Shown: positions 56,419 through 64,000 of the stretch, in pieces
Numbering within the stretch: the first letter of the stretch is position 1
How the letters are laid out: each line of letters opens with the position of its first letter
Source of the DNA: Aeromonas sp. RU39B
Lineage (GTDB): Bacteria; Pseudomonadota; Gammaproteobacteria; Enterobacterales; Aeromonadaceae
Direction of reading: 5' to 3'
NCBI RefSeq assembly: GCF_900156095.1
Contig: NZ_FTMJ01000007.1
Location: forward strand, 62,001 to 126,000
Length of the DNA stretch: 64,000 nucleotides
Notes under the pieces: model-generated
Databases searched by the model: none
The model's input: the letters and a program-made list of their open reading frames with translations, nothing else
What the model was told of the DNA's origin: nothing
Made by a program: the position numbers and the translations under genes

Positions 56419-57639
56419 GTGCAGGATAACAACGCCATCGCCACGCTGGCCCAGAGCGCGGACACCTTGTTCGTGCTCGGCGGTGCCATCATGGTGCTCG
56501 CCATGCATTCGGGCTTTGCTTTTCTCGAGCTAGGCACAGTGCGCAGCAAAAACCAGGTCAACGCTCTGGTCAAAATCATCACCGATTTTGGTATCTCGAC
56601 CCTGGCTTACTTCTTTATCGGCTACTGGATCGCTTATGGCCGCACCTTCTTTGCCGATGCGCCGACGCTGGCGGTGGGACAGGGCTATGAACTGGTCAAA
56701 TTCTTCTTCCTGCTGACCTTTGCTGCCGCGATTCCGGCCATCGTCAGTGGCGGCGTGGCCGAGCGGGCCCGCTTCTATCCCATGCTGCTCTGCTCGGGTC
56801 TGACCGTTGGCTTGGTCTATCCGGTATTTGAGGGGATTGCCTGGAACGGCAACTATGGCATTCAAGCCTGGCTGGAGCAGCAATTTGGTCACCCCTTCCA
56901 TGATTTCGCCGGCTCGGTGGTGGTGCATGCCGTGGGTGGCTGGATTGGTCTGGTGGCCGTGGCGCTGCTTGGGATGCGGCGTGGTCGCATCCGTGGTGGT
57001 CAGCCGGTCGGTTTTGCTCCCTCCAACATTCCGATGCTGGCGCTGGGCGCCTGGGTGCTGACGGTTGGCTGGTTCGGTTTTAACGTGATGTCGGCCCAGA
57101 AACTGGCCGGGATCAGCGGGCTGGTGGCGCTCAATTCGCTGATGGCGATGGTCGGCGGTACGCTGGTTGCCATGCTGCTTGGTCGCAATGACCCCGGCTT
57201 TATCCATAACGGCCCGCTGGCTGGTCTGGTGGCGGTCTGCGCCGGCTCCGACCTGATGCACCCGATCAGCGCGCTGCTGGTGGGTGGCGTGGCTGGCGGT
57301 ATCTTTATCGGTGCGTTTACCTGGCTGCAGCGCAAGGTGCCGCGGGTCGATGACGTGCTCGGTGTGTGGCCGCTGCATGGTCTGTGTGGGGCCTGGGGGG
57401 GCTTGGCCGCCGGTATCTTCGGTCATCCTTATCTGGGTGGCATGGGCGGCGTCAGCTTCGCCAGTCAGCTGCTCGGCACCCTGATGGGGATCGCGGTCGC
57501 CCTGATTGGCGGCGCGCTGGTCTATGGCCTGATGAAAAAGCTGGTGGGTCTGCGTTTGAGCGAAGAGGAAGAGTTTATCGGTGCCGACCTCGCCATCCAC
57601 CATATCGCCGCCACCAATCAGGAGAAGGCGCCGCTCTGA
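56419..57639 (+). CDS. amt: Ammonium transporter Amt
   Basis: A 406-residue protein with eleven predicted membrane helices. Signature parts are AAIPAIVSGGVAERARF, AGSVVVHAVGGWIGLVA (pore His), NIPMLALGAWVLTVGWFGFN and WPLHGLCGAWGGLAAGIFG (second pore His). It conducts ammonium. The start is GTG 56419, with GAGGGA about seven bases upstream. No glnK lies beside it, so PII control must come from elsewhere. Confidence 0.92.
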   Translation: MQDNNAIATLAQSADTLFVLGGAIMVLAMHSGFAFLELGTVRSKNQVNALVKIITDFGISTLAYFFIGYWIAYGRTFFADAPTLAVGQGYELVKFFFLLTFAAAIPAIVSGGVAERARFYPMLLCSGLTVGLVYPVFEGIAWNGNYGIQAWLEQQFGHPFHDFAGSVVVHAVGGWIGLVAVALLGMRRGRIRGGQPVGFAPSNIPMLALGAWVLTVGWFGFNVMSAQKLAGISGLVALNSLMAMVGGTLVAMLLGRNDPGFIHNGPLAGLVAVCAGSDLMHPISALLVGGVAGGIFIGAFTWLQRKVPRVDDVLGVWPLHGLCGAWGGLAAGIFGHPYLGGMGGVSFASQLLGTLMGIAVALIGGALVYGLMKKLVGLRLSEEEEFIGADLAIHHIAATNQEKAPL

Positions 57640-57666
57640 CGGCTGACTTTGGGTCCGGGAACGGGT

Positions 57667-57682
57667 ATGTTACACGTAACAT
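57667..57682. promoter_or_regulatory. GntR operator upstream of gntR
   Basis: ATGTTACACGTAACAT is an exact inverted repeat ATGTTA-N4-TAACAT, the GntR box, 17 bases before the gntR start. It implies autoregulation. Confidence 0.75.
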
Positions 57683-57699
57683 TTTCCGCCGGACCTGCC

Positions 57700-58707
57700 A
57701 TGAACGAAAATCGCAAACGCCGCCCGACCCTGCAAGATATTGCCGAGTTGGTCGGCGTGACCAAGATGACGGTCAGCCGTTACCTGCGTGACCCCGCCTC
57801 GGTCGCCGAGGCGACACGTCTGCGCATCGCTGAGGCCGTGGAGTCCCTCGGCTATATCCCGAATCGGGCGCCAGATATTCTCTCCAACGCCACCAGTCGC
57901 GCCATCGGCATTCTGTTGCCCTCTCTCTCCAACCAGGTTTTTGCCGCCGTCGTGCAGGGGATCGAGTCGGTCACCCGGCCAGCCGGCTACCAGACCTTGC
58001 TGGCTCACTATGGCTACAGTCCCGAGCGGGAAGAGGAGCAGATTGCCTCTCTGCTCTCCTATCACGTGGATGGCTTGATCCTCTCCGACAGCCAGCATAC
58101 CGAGCGCACGCGCAAGATGATTGCCACGGCCGGGATCCCGGTGGTGGAGACCATGGATTTCCCCAGCGATCCCATCGACATGGTGGTGGGGATGGATCAC
58201 CGCGCCGCCGCCCGTGGCATGACCAATCTGCTGTTGGCGCGTGGGCGTACCCGCACCGTCTATCTCGGGGCGCGGCTCGATGTGCGTACCCGGCTACGGA
58301 TGGAAGGCTATTACGATGCCATGCAGGCAGCTGGGCTGGAGGGTCGTCACCTGCTGACTGGCAACTCGTCCACCTTTACCCTCGGCGGCGAATTGCTGGA
58401 GCAGGCGCTGGAGCGCTGGCCCGATCTGGACGGCCTGTTTTGCACCAATGATGACCTGGCGGTCGGTGCCATCATGCGGGCTCAGGCACGTGGCATCGCG
58501 GTACCGCAGCAGATTGCGATCGCAGGCTCGAACTCCTTGAACATCGGTCGCGCCATCTCTCCCCGCTTGGCCAGTATCGTCACGCCGCGTGAAGCGATTG
58601 GGCGTGAGGCGGCCACCCTGCTGCTTGCCCGCCTCGGCGGGCAGCCGATTGACCAACCAGTGCGTGATCTTGGCTTCACCCTGTTTGAAGGGGAAAGTCT
58701 GGGCTAG
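57700..58707 (+). CDS. gntR: Gluconate repressor GntR (LacI family)
   Basis: A 335-residue LacI-family repressor: HTH TLQDIAELVGVTKMTVSRYL and a periplasmic-binding-protein-like core with ILLPSLSNQVFAAVVQGIE and FCTNDDLAVGAI. The N-terminus (NENRKRRPTLQDIA) is GntR-like. Gluconate should release it from the operators here and at 61796-61825. The start at 57700 gives a protein of the expected length. Confidence 0.93.
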   Translation: MNENRKRRPTLQDIAELVGVTKMTVSRYLRDPASVAEATRLRIAEAVESLGYIPNRAPDILSNATSRAIGILLPSLSNQVFAAVVQGIESVTRPAGYQTLLAHYGYSPEREEEQIASLLSYHVDGLILSDSQHTERTRKMIATAGIPVVETMDFPSDPIDMVVGMDHRAAARGMTNLLLARGRTRTVYLGARLDVRTRLRMEGYYDAMQAAGLEGRHLLTGNSSTFTLGGELLEQALERWPDLDGLFCTNDDLAVGAIMRAQARGIAVPQQIAIAGSNSLNIGRAISPRLASIVTPREAIGREAATLLLARLGGQPIDQPVRDLGFTLFEGESLG

Positions 58708-58728
58708 CCACCCGATGTCATAACCAAA

Positions 58729-58750
58729 CAGGCCACCCCGCGGTGGCCTG
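58729..58750. terminator. Terminator between gntR and eda
   Basis: CAGGCCACC (58729-58737) pairs with GGTGGCCTG (58742-58750); TTTGGTT follows on the minus strand. Confidence 0.65.
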
Positions 58751-58773
58751 CGTCATTGCTACAGATGGGGCGC

Positions 58774-59415
58774 TTAGCGCTGGGTCAGAGCAACCGCCTC
58801 ACGGGTGAGGCGGGTGATCTCCTGCCAGTTGCCTGCTTTAATCGCCTCGGCTGGCAGCATCCAGGAGCCGCCAACGGTGGCGACGCATTTCAGGGCCAGA
58901 TAGTTGGCCACGTTGTTCGGGCCAACACCGCCGGTCGGGCAGAAACGAACCTGCGCCAGCGGCGCCGAGATGGCAGCCAGTGCCTTGGCGCCGCCATTGG
59001 CTTCGGCGGGGAAGAACTTGAGATGATCATACCCGGCCTCAAGCGCCTGCATCACTTCGGAAGGCGTGGCAACGCCCGGGATCAGCGGCACGCTGCCCTT
59101 GGCGGCGTGGGCCAGCAGGGAAGGGGTCATGCCGGGGGAGATGACGAAGCGTGAGCCCGCCGCAACCGCCGCATCGTATTGATCGGCATTGATAACGGTG
59201 CCGGCACCCACCATCGCTTCGGGCATTGCCTTGGCGATGCGTTCGATGGCCGCCAGTGCCACCGGGGTGCGCAGGGTGATTTCGAACACCGCAATGCCAC
59301 CTGCAAGCAGCGCTTCTGCCATTGGCAAGGCCTGATCCAGCTCGTTGATGACCATCACCGGTACCAGCGGCGAGGCGGCAAAGACGGCGGCAGGGGAGAG
59401 GTTCCAATTCTGCAT
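58774..59415 (-). CDS. eda: KDPG/KHG aldolase Eda
   Basis: A 213-residue class I aldolase with [15 protein letters not shown] (catalytic Glu), [11 protein letters not shown], Schiff-base Lys in [16 protein letters not shown], and [12 protein letters not shown]. It splits KDPG to pyruvate and glyceraldehyde-3-phosphate. ATG 59415 (MQNW) matches E. coli Eda (MKNW); a second ATG one codon earlier is possible. It follows edd by 20 bases. Confidence 0.95.
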   Translation of the reverse strand: MQNWNLSPAAVFAASPLVPVMVINELDQALPMAEALLAGGIAVFEITLRTPVALAAIERIAKAMPEAMVGAGTVINADQYDAAVAAGSRFVISPGMTPSLLAHAAKGSVPLIPGVATPSEVMQALEAGYDHLKFFPAEANGGAKALAAISAPLAQVRFCPTGGVGPNNVANYLALKCVATVGGSWMLPAEAIKAGNWQEITRLTREAVALTQR

Positions 59416-59435
59416 CATGATTTCCTTGGTTACGC

Positions 59436-61232
59436 TTACTCGAAAATGGTGGCGCCGCACTCGGCACTGGAGACGGCGCGGCGCATCACACCAAACAGCT
59501 CGCGTCCCCAACCATCCTGCTCGGCACTCAAATCAATGGCGGCCGGTTCACGACCGCCGAGATCGCTCAGGCAGGTCAGGCTGCCCCGCTCGGCGTCCAG
59601 CTGCAGCAGATCGCCGTCACGCAGCAGCGCGATGGCGCCACCGTGCAGTGCTTCCGGGGTGACGTGGATCGCGGCCGGGATCTTGCCCGAGGCGCCGGAG
59701 AGGCGACCATCGGTGACCAGCGCGACCTTGTGACCGGCTTTTTGCAGGTTGCCGAGAATCGGCATTAATTTGTGCAGTTCGGGCATCCCGTTGGCTGCCG
59801 GGCCGTTGTGGCGCACCACGATCACTGCATCCTGATTGAGCTCGCCTGCCTTGTAAGCTGCTTCTACCGCGTGCTGTGATGAGAACACCCGCGCGGGTGC
59901 CTCGATCAGGCGATGTTCGGCGGCGACCGCCGATACCTTGATCACGGCGCGTCCCAGATTGCCATCGAGCACCTTGAGACCGCCGATCGACTGAAACTGC
60001 TGACCACTGGCGGCCAGCACGTCCGGATGACGGCTCTCTCCGGCCTCTTTCCACACCAGCTGGTCCTGCTCAAGCTCCGGGTTTTTCAGGTAATCAGCCA
60101 TGGATCCAAACACCGGCGTGGCATCGAGATGCAGCAGGTTCAGCTCAGCCAACCGGTGCAGCAGGCCCGGTACCGCGCCCGCTTCCTGGAAGGCGTTGAT
60201 GTCGGCCGGACCGTTGGGGTACATCCGCACCAGCAGCGGCACCGCATCGGAGAGATCGCTTAAATCATCCCAGGTCATGAGCAGGCCAGCCTGACGGGCA
60301 ATCGCGACCATGTGGATACTGTGGTTGGTGCTGCCGCCAGAGGCGAGCAGGGCCACCAGACCGTTGACCAGACTGCGCTCGTCGAGCACTTCGGCCAGCG
60401 GACGGAACTGACCCGAGCCCCCGGTCATGGCGCTGATACGCTGGGCCGCCTCGCGGGTCAGGGCATGGCGCAGCTCGCTGTGCGGATGCACAAACGCTGA
60501 GCCCGGCAGCATCAGCCCCATCGCTTCAAACACCAGTTGGTTGGTGTTGGCGGTGCCGTAGAAGGTACAGGTGCCGGCCGAGTGGTAGGCGTTGCACTCC
60601 ATTTTCAGCAGGGCATCGCGTCCCACTTGCCCGGCCGCGTAGTGCTGGCGAATTTTTACCTTCTCGTCGTTACTGATGCCGGTGGCCATCGGGCCGGCTG
60701 GTACAAACGCGGTGGGCAGATGGCCATAGGAGAGCGCGCCCATCAACTGACCCGGGGCGATTTTGTCGCACACACCGAGCAGCAGGGTGGCATCAAAGGT
60801 GTTGTGCGACAGGGAAAGCGCCGTGGCCTGGGCAATCAAATCGCGGGAGAAGAGGGACATGTCCATCCCCGGCTGACCCTGGGTGACGCCGTCACACATG
60901 GCTGGTACGCCGCCGGCGACCTGGGCGCTGTGGCCCAGCTCGGCCAGCGCCGCCTTGATGATGTCCGGGTACGCCTGGTAGGGCTGGTGGGCGCTCAGCA
61001 TGTCGTTATAGGCCGTCACGATGCCGATGTTGGCCCGGGTCATATCGAGGATGCGGGCTTTCTCGTCACTGTCACAGGCGGCAACGGCGTGGGCCAGATT
61101 GCCGCAGGCCAGGCCGGCGCGCACCTTGCCCTTGCTGGCCATCTGCTGCATGCGGGCCAAATAGGCGGCGCGGCGGCTCTGGCTGCGTTCGCGAATGCGG
61201 TCGGTGACTCGCGCGATAACGGGATGAATCAT
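59436..61232 (-). CDS. edd: Phosphogluconate dehydratase Edd
   Basis: A 598-residue IlvD/Edd-family dehydratase with Fe-S ligand cysteines in AMCDGVTQGQPGMD and LLGVCDKIAPGQLMG, YHSAGTCTFYGTANTNQ, and a C-terminal DGRLSGASGKIPAAIHV. It converts 6-phosphogluconate to KDPG. Its ATG overlaps the end of gntK by four bases, so gntK-edd-eda form one operon. Confidence 0.96.
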   Translation of the reverse strand: MIHPVIARVTDRIRERSQSRRAAYLARMQQMASKGKVRAGLACGNLAHAVAACDSDEKARILDMTRANIGIVTAYNDMLSAHQPYQAYPDIIKAALAELGHSAQVAGGVPAMCDGVTQGQPGMDMSLFSRDLIAQATALSLSHNTFDATLLLGVCDKIAPGQLMGALSYGHLPTAFVPAGPMATGISNDEKVKIRQHYAAGQVGRDALLKMECNAYHSAGTCTFYGTANTNQLVFEAMGLMLPGSAFVHPHSELRHALTREAAQRISAMTGGSGQFRPLAEVLDERSLVNGLVALLASGGSTNHSIHMVAIARQAGLLMTWDDLSDLSDAVPLLVRMYPNGPADINAFQEAGAVPGLLHRLAELNLLHLDATPVFGSMADYLKNPELEQDQLVWKEAGESRHPDVLAASGQQFQSIGGLKVLDGNLGRAVIKVSAVAAEHRLIEAPARVFSSQHAVEAAYKAGELNQDAVIVVRHNGPAANGMPELHKLMPILGNLQKAGHKVALVTDGRLSGASGKIPAAIHVTPEALHGGAIALLRDGDLLQLDAERGSLTCLSDLGGREPAAIDLSAEQDGWGRELFGVMRRAVSSAECGATIFE

Positions 61233-61738
61233 GACTCTGCCTCCAGGGCATGAACGGCACGCTCCACAACCTGATCGAAGCTGCCTTCAATGTTGATACA
61301 AATGACGCCGGGTTCGCCTTGTGGCCGCTCCAGTGCATCAAACTGACTTTGCAACATGGCCTCTTTCATAAAGTGACCCTGGCGCCCTTTCATGCGCTCG
61401 AGAATCAGGCTGAACTCGCCATCGAGGAACAGAAAGCGCACCGAACTGTTGCCGTCGCGGATAAGGTCGCGGTATTGGCGTTTGAGGGCCGAGCAGACGA
61501 TCACACCCACTTCATTTTTGTGCTCCAGACTGTAAGCCGCATCGCGGATTCGCTCGAGCCAGGGAATGCGGTCGTTATCGTCAAGGGGATTGCCGCTGGC
61601 CATCTTCTGGATATTGGCGCGCGGGTGCAGATCATCGCCATCAATAAACTTGGCTCCGATACATTGCGCCACCTTGGCTCCTACCGAGGATTTGCCGCTG
61701 CCGGACACTCCCATCACGATAATGCTTTTTCCCGCCAT
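61229..61738 (-). CDS. gntK: Gluconokinase GntK
   Basis: A 169-residue P-loop kinase (IIVMGVSGSGKSSVGAKVAQ) with DGDDLHPRANIQKMASGNPL and CSALKRQYRDLIR, typical of gluconokinase. It makes 6-phosphogluconate for Edd. The promoter region holds two fused GntR operators shared with the divergent permease. Confidence 0.95.
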   Translation of the reverse strand: MAGKSIIVMGVSGSGKSSVGAKVAQCIGAKFIDGDDLHPRANIQKMASGNPLDDNDRIPWLERIRDAAYSLEHKNEVGVIVCSALKRQYRDLIRDGNSSVRFLFLDGEFSLILERMKGRQGHFMKEAMLQSQFDALERPQGEPGVICINIEGSFDQVVERAVHALEAES

Positions 61739-61795
61739 AATTTGACCTCTATCTCACTTCTTAAAAATCACGTGTCGGATGGGTTCTAAGTTACC

Positions 61796-61825
61796 ACGTT
61801 ACCGGTAACATGTTACCGGTAACGT
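61796..61825. promoter_or_regulatory. Fused double GntR operator, 30-bp perfect palindrome
   Basis: Two sites, ACGTTACCGGTAACAT (61796-61811) and ATGTTACCGGTAACGT (61810-61825), share two bases. Together they form a perfect 30-bp palindrome, with centres 14 bp apart, between gntK and gntT. Confidence 0.88.
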
Positions 61826-61832
61826 TACGCAG

Positions 61833-61848
61833 TGTGAAGTGGAGCACA
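61833..61848. promoter_or_regulatory. CRP-like site between gntK and gntT
   Basis: TGTGA-AGTGGA-GCACA matches the CRP consensus TGTGA-N6-TCACA at nine of ten positions. It lies eight bases from the GntR sites, so glucose control and gluconate control probably meet here. Confidence 0.55.
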
Positions 61849-61891
61849 TAAAAGTGCAGAGTAACAACAAGAACCAATTGAGGACATAAAT

Positions 61892-63265
61892 ATGGATGGA
61901 GCGGTGAACACACCCGATGTGGCATATCTGCTATCCGTTGCGGGTGGTGCCATCGTCTTGCTGCTTGTGCTGATCATGCGATTCAAGGTGCACGCCTTTG
62001 TCGCCTTGACGCTGGTCAGCCTGATCACTGCGTTGGCGACTGGAGTGACCTATGACCAGGTCATCCCGACACTGCTGAGCGGCTTTGGGGCCACGCTGGC
62101 CTCGGTTGCCTTGCTGGTGGGTCTCGGCGCCATGATTGGCCGGATCCTCGAGATGACCGGTGGCGCCAAAGTGCTGGCCGATACCCTGATTAACCGTTTC
62201 GGACCGCACCGTGCACCGATGGCGTTGGGTGTGGCTTCCCTGATGTTCGGGTTCCCCATCTTCTTTGATGCGGGCCTAATCGTGATGCTGCCGATCATCT
62301 TTAGTGTGGCAAAACAGTTCGGTGGCTCGGTGCTCAAATATGCCCTGCCATCGGCCGGTGCCTTTGCGGTGATGCATGCCTTTTTGCCGCCCCATCCGGG
62401 CCCGGTTGCCGCCAGTGAACTGCTGGGTGCCAACATTGGTTTGCTGACTGTCGTTGGGCTGCTGGTTGCCATCCCGACCTGGTATATCGGTGCCTATCTG
62501 TTTGGTCTGTGGGCCGGTAAAAAGTTCGAGATCCCGCTGCCAGCGACCTATGTAGCCGACGAGCAGGTCAAGCACACCAATGCGCCGAGTTTTGGTCAGG
62601 TTATCTCGGTGCTCTTGTTGCCGCTGGTGCTGATCTTCATGGATACCGGGCTTAACACCCTCGGCGCCATGGGCATTGTCGACAAGAGTGCCCACTGGGT
62701 GAACATACTTCGAATGGTGGGTAAAACCCCGGTGGCGCTGCTGATCACCGTGATGTACTCCCTTTGGATGTTCCGCCTGACCCAGGGCAAGGTTCAGCTC
62801 GAGAAGTTCTGTAACGACGCACTCGGTCCGGTTTGTGCGGTGATTCTGGTGACCGGTGCCGGTGGTATGTTTGGCGGTGTGCTGCGTGCCAGTGGCATTG
62901 GTGCTGCCTTGGCGGATGTACTCTCCGATACCGGCATGCCGGTCATTCTGGCCGCCTTCCTGGTTGCCACTGCACTGCGGGTGGCGCAAGGCTCTGCGAC
63001 CGTGGCGTTGACCACTACGGCAGCCCTGATGGCGCCAACCGTGGCAGCTACTGCCGGGCTCAGTGAACTGGATCTGACCTTTATCGTGATCGCCATTGCC
63101 GGCGGCTCGACTGTGCTGTCGCACTTTAATGATTCCGGCTTCTGGCTGGTGGGGCGCTTCCTTGGCATGGACGAGAAAACCACCCTTAAAACCTGGACTG
63201 TAATGGAAACCCTTTTAGGAACGGTGTCGTTCACGATTGTGGCACTGGCCAGCATCGTGTTCTAA
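61892..63265 (+). CDS. gntT: Gluconate permease, GntP family
   Basis: A 457-residue inner-membrane symporter with about 12-14 helices. Family marks are GFGATLASVALLVGLGAMIG, FGFPIFFDAGLIVMLPIIF, AFLPPHPGPVAASELLGANI and RVAQGSATVALTTTAALM. GntT, GntU, GntP and IdnT cannot be told apart by eye; context (gntK, GntR sites) makes gluconate the likely substrate. Confidence 0.9.
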   Translation: MDGAVNTPDVAYLLSVAGGAIVLLLVLIMRFKVHAFVALTLVSLITALATGVTYDQVIPTLLSGFGATLASVALLVGLGAMIGRILEMTGGAKVLADTLINRFGPHRAPMALGVASLMFGFPIFFDAGLIVMLPIIFSVAKQFGGSVLKYALPSAGAFAVMHAFLPPHPGPVAASELLGANIGLLTVVGLLVAIPTWYIGAYLFGLWAGKKFEIPLPATYVADEQVKHTNAPSFGQVISVLLLPLVLIFMDTGLNTLGAMGIVDKSAHWVNILRMVGKTPVALLITVMYSLWMFRLTQGKVQLEKFCNDALGPVCAVILVTGAGGMFGGVLRASGIGAALADVLSDTGMPVILAAFLVATALRVAQGSATVALTTTAALMAPTVAATAGLSELDLTFIVIAIAGGSTVLSHFNDSGFWLVGRFLGMDEKTTLKTWTVMETLLGTVSFTIVALASIVF

Positions 63266-63275
63266 CCAGAGAACG

Positions 63276-63309
63276 ACAGGGTCGGGTCCAAACCGGCCCT
63301 GTTGTTCTG
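63276..63309 (+). terminator. Terminator of gntT
   Basis: ACAGGG-T-CGG pairs with CCG-G-CCCTGT around a GTCCAAA loop, followed by TGTTCTGTTG. Confidence 0.6.
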
Positions 63310-63423
63310 TTGTCTGTATCGACTTTTTATCGATTCTTGCTTGGGAGCAGAGCCACACGTTGCTAGAATTGCCCATTCCTCGTTTCGAGTGGAACGTGTA
63401 ACGCAGTGATTTCAGGTCTTTCT

Positions 63424-64000
63424 ATGCATTTTCCGGCTCATTACCGACAGCTGCTTGAACAGCTTCCCAAGATCGCCGTAGCGGCTGATCGTGTTGACGT
63501 GCTCTACAGCGCCAAAGATTTCAAGCAGCGCATTCTCTCCCTGATTGAGCAGGCGACCGTGCGCATCTATCTGGTGGCGCTCTATCTGCAAGATGACGCT
63601 GCCGGGCGTGAAATCCTGGCTGCCCTGTATGCCGCCAAGGCGCGCAATCCGGCGCTGGATGTGAAGGTGTTCGTCGATTTCCACCGTGCCCAGCGCGGCC
63701 TGATTGGCAAAGGTGCCCAAGGCGGCAATCATCTGCTTTATCAGGCGCAGGCTGCCGAGCACAAAGAACACATCGAGATTTACGGCGTACCGGTTAAAGG
63801 GCGCGAGCTGCTGGGGGTGCTGCACCTCAAGGGCTTTATCTTCGATGACAGCGTGCTCTATTCGGGCGCCAGTCTCAACGATGTCTACCTGCATCAGCAG
63901 GATCGCTACCGTTTCGACCGCTATCACCAGATTCAGAGTGCTGAACTGGCTGGCGCCATGGTGCGCTACGTGAACGATTATTTTCTCACCAGCGAGGCGG
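63424..64000 (+). CDS. pssA: Phosphatidylserine synthase PssA, partial
   Basis: The first 192 codons of a PLD-superfamily CDP-diacylglycerol-serine O-phosphatidyltransferase, cut off by the window end. The first HKD motif is GVLHLKGFIFDDSVLYSGAS, with NDVYLHQQDRYRFDRYH after it and VDFHRAQRGLIG before it. This is the enterobacterial peripheral-membrane type. The start at 63424 has AGGT seven bases upstream; GTG 63406 in frame is an alternative. Confidence 0.92.
   Translation, partial: MHFPAHYRQLLEQLPKIAVAADRVDVLYSAKDFKQRILSLIEQATVRIYLVALYLQDDAAGREILAALYAAKARNPALDVKVFVDFHRAQRGLIGKGAQGGNHLLYQAQAAEHKEHIEIYGVPVKGRELLGVLHLKGFIFDDSVLYSGASLNDVYLHQQDRYRFDRYHQIQSAELAGAMVRYVNDYFLTSEA

Noticed and set aside
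56530-57603. A 357-codon minus-strand open frame
   Set aside because: Antisense shadow of amt; the composition (His/Gln/Arg rich) is not that of a protein gene here.

Overview
The window looks like a chromosomal core segment of a gammaproteobacterium of the Aeromonas type. This is an inference from gene content and base composition, not from a marker-gene comparison. GC is moderately high. Gene blocks are arranged much as in E. coli and Vibrio (def-fmt-rsmB-trkA, dprA-smg-yrdD, yihI-hemN, bioH-comF-nfuA, secB-gpsA, gpmI-envC). Small families common in Vibrio, Shewanella and Aeromonas are present (DUF3624, DUF2489, DUF1488). A recognisable Spot 42 RNA and an SgrR/SgrT-like locus also point to the enteric/Vibrio/Aeromonas branch. 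I see no insertion sequences, phage genes, CRISPR arrays, tRNAs or rRNAs.

Layout. 1-6.6 kb: a partial YeeE/YedE sulfur transporter, a soluble double-PAS chemoreceptor (BdlA-like), a CpeT/CpcT-like protein, an amino-acid exporter, an isochorismatase-fold protein, an AraC regulator and RarD. 6.6-12.7 kb: a polyamine/beta-alanine catabolic block (puuC, puuR, beta-alanine-pyruvate transaminase, mmsA, a glutamine amidotransferase). 12.7-17.5 kb: a CysB-like regulator, a PfkB kinase, NsrR, NapF, a small membrane protein and RmuC. 17.5-23.3 kb, minus strand: the operon def-fmt-rsmB-trkA-trkH. 23.4-33.1 kb, plus strand: LysM protein, dprA, smg, yrdD, purE, tsaC, hemF, aroE, DUF1488, a candidate CsrA-binding RNA, yihI, DUF2489 and hemN. 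33.2-38.8 kb: sulfate uptake (sbp, a hydrolase, cysT, cysW, cysA) and a Cbl/CysB regulator. 38.9-43.4 kb: acetyltransferase, DUF3624, ydfG, yqhD and a Cache chemoreceptor. 43.5-49.7 kb: metY, an SgrT-like small ORF, sgrR, a cluster of minus-strand RNA genes that includes Spot 42, and a coupled pair made of a miniature rod/hook-like protein and a putative metalloprotease. 49.7-56.3 kb: bioH, comF, nfuA, gpsA, secB, a rhodanese, gpmI and envC. 56.3-63.3 kb: a sigma54-type amt promoter with amt, then the Entner-Doudoroff/gluconate regulon (gntR, eda, edd, gntK, gntT). The window ends inside pssA.

How the genes work together. The 6.7-12.6 kb block can carry aminoaldehydes from polyamines through beta-alanine and malonate semialdehyde to acetyl-CoA. 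YdfG and YqhD at 39.6-41.7 kb act on related C3 aldehydes. Sulfate import and metY feed sulfur assimilation, with two CysB-family regulators in the window. The gluconate genes share GntR operators, including a fused double site between gntK and gntT.

The most interesting part is 44.9-47.5 kb. SgrR, an SgrT-like peptide, Spot 42 and at least one unrecognised small RNA lie within 2.5 kb. Other points of interest are the CsrC-like RNA upstream of yihI and the 77-residue rod/hook-like protein coupled to a SprA-type metalloprotease.
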